DNA of 64,000 nt from NCBI RefSeq assembly GCF_000237925.1, contig NW_017386038.1, forward strand, positions 744,001 to 808,000. The letters are read 5' to 3'. The notes below the pieces were generated by a model. It was given only the letters and a program-made list of their open reading frames with translations, ran no database searches and was not told where the DNA came from. The position numbers were made by a program, and so were the translations under genes. Source of the stretch: Schistosoma mansoni. Taxonomy: Eukaryota; Platyhelminthes; Trematoda; Strigeidida; Schistosomatidae. Positions 35,901 through 47,100 of the stretch are shown here, in pieces; the first letter of the stretch is position 1, and every line of letters begins with the position of its first letter.

Positions 35901-38900
35901 TCAAAGGTATCTGGTTACGTTGACCATGATAAAAAGAGATCAACATTGTGTAATGAGCAAACGGACTAGTTGACAAGATTGTCAATCGTTTTAATGATAC
36001 ACTATTAAAGCACATGTTGAAAATAATGAATAATCAGAAGTGAAAATCTATCAGAATAAATAATCATGTGTTTGTGACGAATATTAACGGATAGTGTATG
36101 TTTGAGTACTATACAGAATGTGTCATATTCTGTCATGCTCCATTTCATCTTGTTAAGATTAGCTGTTCGGATTGTTCATTGTTGAAAATCCAGGTTGCAG
36201 CATCCTCACAGTTATTTACCATCACATTTCATTTCAACAGACGAAAATTTACATCACACAGTACGTCGCCACATATCATGATTGAAAGATAGTTCATAAG
36301 ACTTGACTGAAGTTGACAACCTTTGTGATTTGGAATATCTTTACACATTGAATGGAACATTCATGGAGAGAAAACTGAAAATATCATCAAGATTAGTGTG
36401 ATTAGTAGTCTTTCGATGAAATGATATAAATGAAGACATTTTTTCTGTGATCAATTGATTTCATTTAATTGATTGTGTCGTTACACACACTGACTCAGAC
36501 TTTCAACACTTCGTTTTCAGATTCCTACGGAAATTGAAGGCATTGAGTGGATATCAAAAATCGACACTAAATTCAAGTGTGAAAAAAGTAAGAAACATTT
36601 CAACAAATCTTGTTAACTCATTGATGTACGGTGATGTACATGTAGGATATCCATATATCCTATCAGAGCCTAGTAGTATAGCTTTCTAACAGTTTGCAAT
36701 AATCAGTTGTTTCTTCTGTAAAATCGGCTGGTGAAAATGCTATCGAAGTGTTGTGTATAATTGTGCGAAATGGAATTCAAATGATATTTGTAAACACCCT
36801 GTCCAAAATGTTCTGAATGTTGAGAATTTAACGTTGATTAAGTGTTCACATTTCTTGTAAGAAAACTGCAGTGTTATACCTGATTGGAAATGACAGTGTC
36901 GGCTTATTTAAAAGCGTATAATATAAGTGATTATGTCTTTTCAACAGAGGATCACCATGGTTAAATGAATTGAAATCTAAGTATTTATGTTTTCAGTTCA
37001 TCAACTATCATTTTTGAAAAACTACAGAAATGATTTTAGTGATACATATGAATCAGTTGCGGTTCCCAACATCAATCGAAGGATTCAACTAACAATATAA
37101 AAATGAGTTGAAGCTTCACTCGATTACACAAATCATTGGGTATTTGAAATGATTGTCTAAATGAATACTCGAGTGTAGTGTGAAGTGAATGGCGCTGAGT
37201 TTGATTCCTCGACGTGTTCTTACTACGACAAAACGCGTGTCTGAGATTGAAGTATAATCATCAATGTTCAACTGATTTCTTCGTAAAATAACTCCGAAAT
37301 CTACCGTTTTGATTTTTGATTTACTGGCTGATCATCTGTCACATTCAAAACTAAGAGCGATGTCGACCATAATTTTAAGGGTGATCATCACTGTGTAGGT
37401 ATTAAAATATTCAGTAAATCTCGATATTGATGGCTTCTAAAAAGGTGCAAATTACTTGTTATGCGTTATGAAGAAACCAAAATTTTGAGTGTCTTTCTCC
37501 TTTCAAGATTCTATAAAACCTGAAATACCTGTTCCTGCAAAATGGATCAAAAGTGGCACGTTGGTGGAGTATGAAGTCATCGGAAGTACGTAAAACCCTA
37601 TTTAATCAGCATTAATTATTTTCACACTCAAAAAGATCACTTTTGTTTATCGAAACTGAAATTTTTGTGTGTAACTGTAGTCAATTAATGAAAGATATCC
37701 AGGCATCTATCTCAAATGATGTTTTACTTACTATTTATAACTTTACCACAAAATGAAAGATGGGATACTATTAGTTTCGAAAAGTGTTAAGTGCCAGTTA
37801 GGTGATTGTGTATTGAGGATCGAGCGTCCGTTTCTCTATCAATAAATGTCGTGTGGAATTTTTCTGAGGCATTATTGTTGTGAATACAATCCATGGGACT
37901 GAGTTTACCTTGAAAACGACCGTCTTATTTCCGTAATCTCTGCTTTGTCATACACATCCGATAATTTGAGGGGATGGACATATCACGTTTACAAAATAGA
38001 ATTTGTCATGGTCAGTGTTTGAGTAATAAGTTCACAAGAAAATTCGTTCCTTCTCAATAACCTATACCATGAATATTTTTTAGTATGCCATGTGTTAGCC
38101 TTTTGAAAAAAACATTACGAATATTCAAAGAATCATTCCTTTAATCAATCATGAGATAGACTTCGATAGACTTCATCTTTCATTCTTTACACTCGATGTA
38201 GTTTCACTCAATTCAAACACGCCATCGTGAAATATTGGTGGGATGGAAAGTGCACTGAGTTTTGTATTATGCACCGTGTGGACCATTTTCCACCGAATGC
38301 AAAAGTCACTTATCTCAGAAATCACCATCAAATGACTTACTTATAGTTGCAGCATTCGTGTTTTGCTTTTCCTTTGTTTGATAACTTGAAACTAAAACAA
38401 CTTTTTCTTTTCATAGAAAATTGTTGGAACTTCAATACAAGTGAAACATGCCAAAGAGCGACCACATCGAATATGACATGTATTTGGTGTCAGAAAGTGA
38501 ACAAATGTATAGAAAGTAATGATAATGACACTCATGGACTGAAAGTAAATGACTGCCGTGTTGAGGTTGGTACTTCTTGAACTTCATAGGTATTTTAAAG
38601 TATCCTCAAATTTCACATTTCGAGCGAACGTTTTTACTAGAAAGATTATTTTATTGCTATCATTAGGAACTGACAAGAAGTTCTCCGTCGTGGATCAATA
38701 TCAAACCAATTACATAATTTACATACAGTCCATTCAATTCACTTAATCCAACTTTCAAACGTTCCACAAACTTTCGAAAACGTCTTTAGTATTCCCTTAA
38801 TTTGTAAACTATTTGTTTGCNNNNNNNNNNNNNNNNNNNNNNNNNNNNNNNNNNNNNNNNNNNNNNNNNNNNNNNNNNNNNNNNNNNNNNNNNNNNNNNN

Positions 38901-39119
38901 NNNNNNNNNNNNNNNNNNNNNNNNNNNNNNNNNNNNNNNNNNNNNNNNNNNNNNNNNNNNNNNNNNNNNNNNNNNNNNNNNNNNNNNNNNNNNNNNNNNN
39001 NNNNNNNNNNNNNNNNNNNNCCGAAGCAACGTAGGAGCATACACCAGACAAGTCACATGGATACTTTGACTTTCTATATCCTCTGGTCTCTCTATTTTTC
39101 ATGTTTTTCGGTTATATAA
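32928..39119 (+). CDS. TEM7/plexin-domain-containing-like secreted or membrane protein, spliced
   Basis: Exons read by eye, all with GT-AG borders and continuous phase: 32928-32932, 33016-33160, 33242-33289, 33347-33416, 33711-33809, 34817-34867, 35756-35820, 36521-36587, 37508-37585 and 38417 to about 38565. A last exon, partly in the N gap, ends at TAA 39117-39119. About 259 residues precede the gap. Residues 1-22 form a signal peptide (MRYTILRSLWLSFHLIII). PKFSFRFYDTLIHEV near 70 and QPNGKITLYFDNIP near 150 resemble the extracellular region of TEM7/PLXDC proteins. NCWNF...TCIWCQKVNKC near 210-245 fits a PSI module. The tail contains a hydrophobic FYILWSLYFSCFSVI, so the protein is probably type I membrane or GPI-like. 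Schistosome egg proteins of the CP391 group may be relatives (uncertain). The end of exon 10 and anything hidden in the gap are unresolved. Confidence 0.72.
38821..39020. other. Assembly gap of 200 N inside the TEM7-like gene
   Basis: Hides the start of the last exon and possibly further exons. Confidence 0.95.
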
Positions 39120-39257
39120 TGTGAATGTGATTACTCATAAAAAAGAGCAGTGATGAATGATTCTCAAAAACGTCTTATAAATCGCTTTGAAAACTCTGTA
39201 AACGTTGTCTCAATTTCGTATTTCCATTGAATATTTTGAAATTAATTTTTTGATTAT

Positions 39258-39263
39258 AATAAA
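39258..39263 (+). terminator. Poly(A) signal of the TEM7-like gene
   Basis: AATAAA 139 bases after the stop codon; it is the first clear signal downstream. Confidence 0.5.
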
Positions 39264-39289
39264 TTGGATAATTTTTCCGTTGTACTTTG

Positions 39290-40079
39290 TATGTTCTTTT
39301 CATAGTCTACATATTAGCTGATGTAATCTTTCTTATAAAACATGAAACATTATTTTTATTATTTGCGTTATCGCCTTCATATCATCGAATGTTGTTTTCT
39401 TGATAATTGAAATCAACAATGAGTTCTAAGTGATTGTTCAACTTGATGGAGTAATGTGTCGGAACACTTTATCAATACTTAACCAAACACATCTATATTT
39501 CGTAACTTGATTATCAAGTATCAATTATGTGCTCAGTAACAAGCAGGTGTTAACGAGATGTCATCAAGACTGATTACGATTCCTTCCATGTTTTTTTTGT
39601 TAATATGTGGACTATAGGTTCAATAGTTTCCTTCAAATCTTAGTCTTCATGTAGGCCTAAACCAGAGTTTTCTTCATCAGCATCACATGTGATCCTTATG
39701 TTTTGAATCAATATTTGATGGCTGCAAGAGTTAGTGGTTTTTGTGAGTAAAGCTTTCAGTGTCAAAGTTTTACGCTCATATACACCCTATAATTGACGAT
39801 AATGAAATTTTTACTCACATTCATTATAGTGAAGTGCTTTAAAGTCAAAACAGTTTGCTACTGGGGATGGTTTCAGTTTTTTGGACAATTGATAAAGTTT
39901 TTATGAATAGCCACGAATAACTTTTGCAAGAAAAATTGATTCAATTTTTTCAAGTCTGATCAAGTTAAAAGAATATCAACCATACGACAAAGTTGACGAA
40001 AGAACTAGGGTAATCACAATAATGCTATCATTTCTCCATTGAATCCATAAGTATCTTATAAGTTTTCTTCTAGTACTGA
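39290..40079. other. No recognisable gene
   Basis: AT-rich intergenic sequence. Confidence 0.4.
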
Positions 40080-40330
40080 TAACCCTCAAACGACCAACGG
40101 AGTCTCTCCACCAGAAGTTCTACTTGGCAGGAAAATATGAACACATCTCGACGCAAGCTCATTAACCTCAACTAAACGTTCAATCGACATCACGGGGCAG
40201 AAAGACGATTGCTCACAGTGGATCAAAATGTACTTGCTATAGACTATCATGATAAACACCCAATCAGCGCCGCTCGATTCTTGGGGAAGACTCTTGAACG
40301 TCTTCACGTAAATACTATAGATATACCTAC
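40080..40330 (+). mobile_element. Gypsy-type LTR retrotransposon fossil (integrase tail)
   Basis: A plus-strand frame gives TNGVSPPEVLLGRK, the conserved block downstream of the Gypsy integrase core, followed by decayed sequence. The element is broken and short. No terminal repeats were seen. It is probably old. Confidence 0.55.
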
Positions 40331-40499
40331 ATATTTATGATTGTGCTTGTTAATTCCTTCCCCCCTGTTATTCGGATTATAATTTCTTTCCTGTCCAACC
40401 ATGTTCCGACTTGGGGACCTGTCGAGGGAATTGGTGTGCAGGAACAATAAGCAATGGGAATATCTGGGTCGTAACAATAGAAATCATAACAAGAGGCTC

Positions 40500-40612
40500 A
40501 CTGGTTTGAAAGTTGAGAGTTTTCATGCGGGACTGAAATTCCTGCAGTCGATTCCTGGTTGCAGAATCGTGGATGCGCTCTGCAAAGATGTCTCATACTA
40601 AGAAAAATCGAT
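40500..40612 (+). mobile_element. Degenerate SINE-A fragment
   Basis: The stretch CAGAATCGTGGATGCGCTCT and the following TCTCATACTAAGAAAAATCG parallel the SINE-A segment that spans box B and the hammerhead. The ribozyme core is unrecognisable. Weak evidence. Confidence 0.35.
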
Positions 40613-40829
40613 CATTCGTTCCTTTCAGGCTTTTAATAATGATCTTACATTGGTCAGTTCATCCTTTCTATAAAATTAAACAATCTCTACAACCTCACGG
40701 TGTCAAATATATTCATTATATTAAGCAGACATTCAATCAGGCAATCTTCATTTTAACAGGGATGTTATTTCCATCAATCCTGCAAATTAAAAAGCATTCG
40801 GAATTCAAGTCTCAATATAGATACTAACA

Positions 40830-42120
40830 CTAAGAAGCTTATACGAGGTGTGTATTCATTGAATAAATCCTGAAATAGGGACAAAACATGTGTCAGATAT
40901 TTTCACTTCTCACTACTATCACCAATAAATAAACAACTTTCAAGAATAAATTGGGCCACAATGACAGACAAATATATTTCACTTAAGCTGGTGTTATTTA
41001 GTTTGTTTTAATCCTTAAATCTGTGTTTATATAAACAATAAACCTTCTTCACCGCTGTGGATGAATTGTTGATTATCAATCATGATGGAGACATTGCAAA
41101 GCGGGACTGTAATCACTCTCCAAGTTAGTATCATTAGCCCGTTTTCTTAATTTCAACAGCAAGTCCGTTTTGATTGACGCTCATTTTGTGAACCTCTTCA
41201 TAGGCTTTTTTGTGCACAAACACCTCACTACTACTCACTACATAGTGCTTTGAAGTATTTTCAAACGTCCTCAAGATTCGTTTCGTATAACGAATGACTC
41301 AGTGTTGTAACGAAACATCGAATGCATAGCCCCACATATGTCAATCTATCTATCTTCGTAACCTACTAATCACGAACAAAACGAAATATTGTCTAAACGT
41401 TATTCATGCAACAATTCATACTCATAAACAGGCAGTTAAACTTGATCTTTTCTATGTTGTATGTGATGTACACTTATTACAAAAGTGTGTTTACATAGTT
41501 AATGTGCTGTCATTGAATACTTGTTGACATCTATGATGAAAAGTATTATTATGTGTGATATCCCATCACAAAACCAATGATTACATAACATAATGGATTA
41601 AACAACGCACTACCATACATCAACGATTGATGTCGTGCACTTTACTTCAATCAAATGAATAAGATAAAATGATTGTCCTGGACCACACGACTTTATATAT
41701 GGTCTTTTCTACCTAAGGATGAAATACATTCAACTACACATATACATATATTTCTATTTGTTATGCATATTGTTGTCCCTCATTTGTTGAATCAAGTTAC
41801 CTACTCCTTCTTATTATTCTGATCCTTCGTAACCCTGTTAAAATCATAAAAAGAAGCGTTCATTATGAATGAATGCGTTGCATGTTCAACAAAAGCCAGA
41901 CAACTTGACAATGTTCCATGAGTATCAAACAATGTCGTACAATTGCATTGATAAGATTATATATTATTATTATAAAATTGTTATTATTATGTAATGAAGT
42001 ATTAGCAGATTGATCTGTTCTGTATTCATTTAACCGTGAAAATAAGAAGTGTGAATACGTAATTTTGTAATTTGTTCAAGCTTTATAGATTACACAATAA
42101 TAAACTAGAACGCAACTATC
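40830..42120. other. No recognisable gene
   Basis: AT-rich sequence with short TTA/TAT microsatellites near 41960-41990. Nothing else identified. Confidence 0.4.
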
Positions 42121-42125
42121 ATATC

Positions 42126-42200
42126 TCATGACGGCCGTCCAGTGCTTCCAGGTTTTCCATGGTGGTCTAGCTTCAGCTGAGTCATGATTTCAACTATGAT
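42126..42200 (+). mobile_element. SINE-A, 3' fragment
   Basis: Begins at ACGGCCGTCCAGTGC, which is stem III and the cleavage site of the SINE-A hammerhead, and runs to the element's 3' end (GGTGGTCTAGCTTCAGCTGA). The tRNA-like head and ribozyme core are missing. Confidence 0.7.
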
Positions 42201-42648
42201 AATGATAAATAATTATTAAGCTTAACTTTAATTATGATAGCCGGTAATACACTCTCGAAATGAATAAGCTGTGTCATCACATCTTGTAGACTTCTGATAA
42301 TTCATAGTTGGACGTTCAATAAGGTGATATATATATATATGGTCTGTCATTGTAGTTATACAGATTTACATTGGATAATTTGATTGTTAAGTAAAAAGAT
42401 TTAATATTTCTACACTTTCAAGTAAATAGAAACTTATTTAAAGTGAATAACACAATTCGAATAATCAGTCACAATGTTCAGTTCGAAATGTATGTAGTTT
42501 TTCAACTGAGTTAATCGCCATCATCTTAAGGTTCGCTTGGAACTAGGATCCCTTTTAACTGCCTATTAGAATCTTACGATAGAGATAGATACAGCCCTCT
42601 AAGTTTTCAGATAATGGTTAGTAATAAGTATTTAGACAAATCATGAAC

Positions 42649-42930
42649 TTTATAGTTGAATTCATGAGTCAATTGAAGCTAGACCACCAAGGAAAACCTG
42701 TAGGCATTGGACGGCCGTTTCGTCCCATTGTGGGACTCCTCAGCAGTGCACATGCACAACCTCGCCCCTCGCGAGACTCCACCCCAGGACCTATCGATAG
42801 ACCACTGAACCGGCATCCGTTGGTGTTTATGTCTAACTCCAACGAATCCACGAAGTTGAGCAACCGTTCACCAATTATCTTCAGTGAGTTACTATCTCAC
42901 AACAGACGTGGTTTGAACTCTACTGGTTAC
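42649..42930 (-). mobile_element. SINE-A, near full length
   Basis: A tRNA-headed SINE on the minus strand: a 5' region (GAGTTCAAACCAC...), a box-A-like GTGGTCTATCGATAG, a degenerate box B, a hammerhead (42704-42749) and a 3' tail ending in GACTCATGAATTCAACTATA. The open frame 42643-43029 on the plus strand is antisense to it and is not a gene. Confidence 0.75.
42704..42749 (-). ncRNA. Hammerhead ribozyme in SINE-A (core intact)
   Basis: Minus strand: stem I GCACTG, core CTGAGGA, stem II GTCCC/GGGAC, GAAA, a short stem III, the GTC cleavage triplet, then CAATGC. All invariant core bases are present. Stem I has one C-A mismatch. Cleavage is expected between 42710 and 42709. Confidence 0.7.
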
Positions 42931-43355
42931 TTTATATTCCATAAAAGTTTCGGTAATAGTTCACTGGTGAAACATTTATTCACGCTCTCAATGCAGACTT
43001 TAAAATACCCACTGAAATTAAATGTCTAACAAATTTATGACACAAAAACACATCGCATAAACAAATTGGACAGTTATTGTTAAAACTTACAGTTCCCTAT
43101 TTAAATAGATAATTGGTTTCTTATTATGATAATTGACTTCATAATGTGAAAGGGAAGTAAGACTCAAAGAATAAATGAAATGAATATCTCATCATCGAAG
43201 AGATCATATAACAATCCTATAAAGCCAATTGCGATTCCTGAATAATATAATATAATATGAATAACAAACGTCTATGGATTTGTAATCAAAACATGTTCAT
43301 CATTAGATCTTATTATTCATTATCTCTTAGATGGTGGAAAATATTTGTAGCTCAG

Positions 43356-43795
43356 GTGAGTGATTTTGACGTGAGTTTGTTCTCTGAGCTGGATGGTTTG
43401 GTCGNNNNNNNNNNNNNNNNNNNNNNNNNNNNNNNNNNNNNNNNNNNNNNNNNNNNNNNNNNNNNNNNNNNNNNNNNNNNNNNNNNNNNNNNNNNNNNNN
43501 NNNNNNNNNNNNNNNNNNNNNNNNNNNNNNNNNNNNNNNNNNNNNNNNNNNNNNNNNNNNNNNNNNNNNNNNNNNNNNNNNNNNNNNNNNNNNNNNNNNN
43601 NNNNCGATTCTAAGCGATCATTAGGAAATGTAACTTATTTAATATCACTCGTTCAATGAAAACCTATCTTGAAGCTGGAGTAATTTTATCACTACACTTC
43701 TACCTTAAATTTGGTGAGACGATGTCGTTCAGATGTCGATGAAAGATTCACGACCGAACCATCCAGCTCAGAGAACAAACCCACGTCAAATTCAT
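43356..43795. repeat. Inverted repeat around a 200-N gap, shared with 52.75 kb
   Basis: 43356-43404 (around TTTGTTCTCTGAGCTGGATG) and 43751-43795 are inverse copies, about 41 of 45 bases, separated by the N run at 43405-43604. The same module occurs at about 52750-52790, and the flank of the right arm also matches there (ACTTCTACCT). The gap may hide a longer palindrome. Confidence 0.6.
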
Positions 43796-43968
43796 TATCT
43801 CTATCTATGAATGTACTTGAAACCAAAAAGTGTCGATTTGGATAGTCAATGTCATCAAGAATATTCAACAGTAGTTGACTTGAATTTTAAGATTCAACTT
43901 TCCGAATGTAAGCAGTCAGTCAAATTATTTTCATCAGGGAAGAAGAATGTAGTTGTAAAATCTCAACG

Positions 43969-44185
43969 AATGAATTTGAAGTCGATCGAATGTTTCAACT
44001 GACAATCTGATCCAAGTTTGTTCAAGAAAATGCAATTAAACATCAAAATTATCGAATATATAGATAAGTACATGATGCAATGGTGTTTGTTTATGTTCAA
44101 TAATTTTGATGTTTGTTTATATTTTGTTCAAAAATCTTGAACCAGATAAGTAGGCAAAACGTTGGATTGACTTCAAATTCATCTG
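43969..44185. repeat. Hairpin-forming inverted repeat
   Basis: Arms of about 88 bases (43969-44056 and 44098-44185) pair imperfectly; the best blocks are TGAATTTGAAGTC at the outside and AAACATCAAAATTAT at the inside, with a loop of about 41 bases. It is a possible fold-back or MITE-like element. No target duplication was recognised. Confidence 0.5.
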
Positions 44186-44189
44186 CTGA

Positions 44190-47100
44190 AATTTTACAAA
44201 TACATTCCTCTTCTTCTTCTTGTTCTCTTAAGTCTTACATCAAATCGGTGCCCAAGTACTGTGAAACCATTTGATTGAATAGTCTAATGTATTCGATCAG
44301 TGGGTTTGTTTTTCTTTGGATTTCATTTTTGTAAAAATGCCAAGACTGATTCAATGTAAAAATTTCTATTTCATCTAGTTACATCGAAGAGGATAACAGT
44401 AAGGTTAAATTTGTCGAACTATTTGGAGGAAAGTTATCATTTGTATCTTTAATTTATAATAAATGGACGTCAGTACTACTGCATGTGTTATTCTTCTATT
44501 TGGAAGTCCACTTCAACCTATTTAGCGTTGTGATATCTGTTATTATTACAGATTTGTGATTAGTCAACTATTTCCCTTTTGTATCATCATCATATGAATT
44601 AAGGTAGAGTTATGCCTACATCGTACCTTTTTTATTGTTGTTCTGTACAATCAAATACTTATATTATTTTGCTTTATGAGTTTTCAACTTTATATGAATA
44701 GACCTAAACTGAGAAAATATCTAATTGCCAGCATTTTCTTCTGTTCAAAATCTGGGTTTTAATTATGTCAATGACCAATAGGCCTTAAGGCCTCGGTAGT
44801 TATTTACAGATCACTATATCATCATCCATCCAGAAAATATGAACAAATAAGTTTATATTCAAACCAGAAATTATAGTTGATTCCGAGTAAATAAACTTAA
44901 TGCTTGAGCGCTAATACAAGACGAAATTCTGTCCGACTTATTTATAGCACAATAAGATAATTCAATAATTTTCAGCATATTACACGGGTCAATATCATGA
45001 AAGATTCGACAACAAATGAGATCACTAAAATGAAGAAGTTTGTCGGACTAAACGTGGAGTCGAATAAAATAATTTAACATTTTTCAACACAAGACGTTTA
45101 AGGAGAACTTACGAGAGTGCTAGATTTTTCAGTAACTTATTCCTATAAGATTTCATTTAACAAATTCATCTGATGATTTATAAATGTTCAGGAAATAAAG
45201 GTATTATTGCTACAAAACAGATTTCTAATGTTAGGATTCATTGAACATTCGGAGGTTTAAATATCGAGGACTGATCATTACTAGTAATGATACAATATGA
45301 TATTGGTGGAAATTAGACTGAAATAAATTGCTGTATCAATATCAATAGTACAAAGACAATTTACATTGAATGCCACTGGTTGTTGTGAGTATTTGAGGTA
45401 TACACCAGATCATGGATTATCCATCACCAAATTTATGTAAATTACTTAGATGAAAAGCAGGTAATTTTAATTCTGTGGACAATATCCCTTGATAACTGAG
45501 TCCAACCACAGATAATCTTTTTGGTGATAATATAGTACCTAAACTGTTAACAGTAGTACAACATATTCGACAAAATTATTTCATGAACGAGAAGTGGATG
45601 ATACGGTTACAACTGAGTGATGAATTAGTGTAACTATTTCAGCAATATATGGGGTTAGACGTCATTTGAGTCTCTCTTTTGGAAATTCCGTATACGATAA
45701 ACGTTATTATCAACAAAAATCTGATAATTCACACATGTGAACTGTCAAGTTTTCATTGTTAGTATGTTATCAAACGAACAATAAATGAAATACTATTCAG
45801 TTTATGAACAGTAAGTTACTAAAGATGTATTTGGACGAAAGGATTTCTGATGACTAAAGCCCCTAATATGTATGTCAACTAGCTTATACAGTTTAAGAAA
45901 CCCTGATAAGGTAAACTGTAAATCGAGGTTTTAAAGAGAGTATGAAGATCAAAACCAATAGAGTGTTATTTATAGTATCTTACGCACTTGTTTAGGCTTT
46001 ATTAATATTGGGACAAATAGAGATACTTTGTCTATTCGTTATAGTATACAATTAGAGATATTTAAACCATTGTAACCTATAGTTTTGTCTTATATAATCT
46101 GCTTTCATTTTGTGGTTTAGAATTAATAGTTTGTTAACTAGAAGCCTATTGTAAATTTCAGTAGTAAAATGGTAATAGTATCGATAGGTTCTTATAAAAT
46201 ATTTTCTCAAAAAAATTACAGTCGTTTCAGGATTCGCAGGAGCCTCTACCTGTTAGAGTTAGAAAACTTTTTGCTATGAAATTGAAAGATTTTTCATTTA
46301 TGAACAATGAAATAATAGACACTATACACGCTTCAACGCTACAATCTGACCAGCACGGCTCAATCCTGTCGCGCAACCACATAGGTACCAAGCACTCTGG
46401 TGGACCACTCGCCCTATTCATATACACATTCACAACACATGTATGATTATTTCGATCAGTGATTGCGCAAATCAAAGTTGACTCATTTCGATTACACGAC
46501 AGTCGAATTCATTACTTTTATCAATGGAGACATGCCTTTTAATGCTCCAGTGACAATGACCCTTGAGAACAGTGAAAACCAACCACCAGTATGAATGAAT
46601 TCGGTTAACCAGCAAACCAACTCTTCACATGAACAGTCAGCGAAACTTGCCAAATTGATGCCGAACCATCCACAATGTCAATGGCTAACCTCCAGTCTCA
46701 CATAAGATCTTCAGCTCGACATGGTTATATAGCTTATAATACATACAACACAAATGTAGGTTAGTAAGTGAAATAGCCCAGTCTGAAGCAGAGTTAGGGC
46801 CTAAAATAAGTAACAAAAAGGAAACCCAATTAAAAAAGATTAATCCGTTTAAAAGTTATGAAGGAAAATGTGACTGGGGAAATTCCTACGGCCAAATTCT
46901 ATAGCAAAACCAGGTGTAGTGCGCAACTATTCTATTTCAATAACTTTTGAATGGCTGAATGGATTTCGCTGAATCTCGGTATTGATATTATCGATATTCG
47001 CAAATTATACAATACTATCCAACTAAGATAGTTTGTTAGTTTAATTAACTCCCTAATACTTCATAGATATTTCCTAACTAAGAACAGGATTTTCCAGTAG

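Noticed and set aside
42643-43029. 128-codon open frame on the plus strand
   Set aside because: Runs antisense through SINE-A; no independent support.
46227-46475. 82-codon minus-strand frame with several Cys
   Set aside because: No splice borders, signal peptide or family resemblance.
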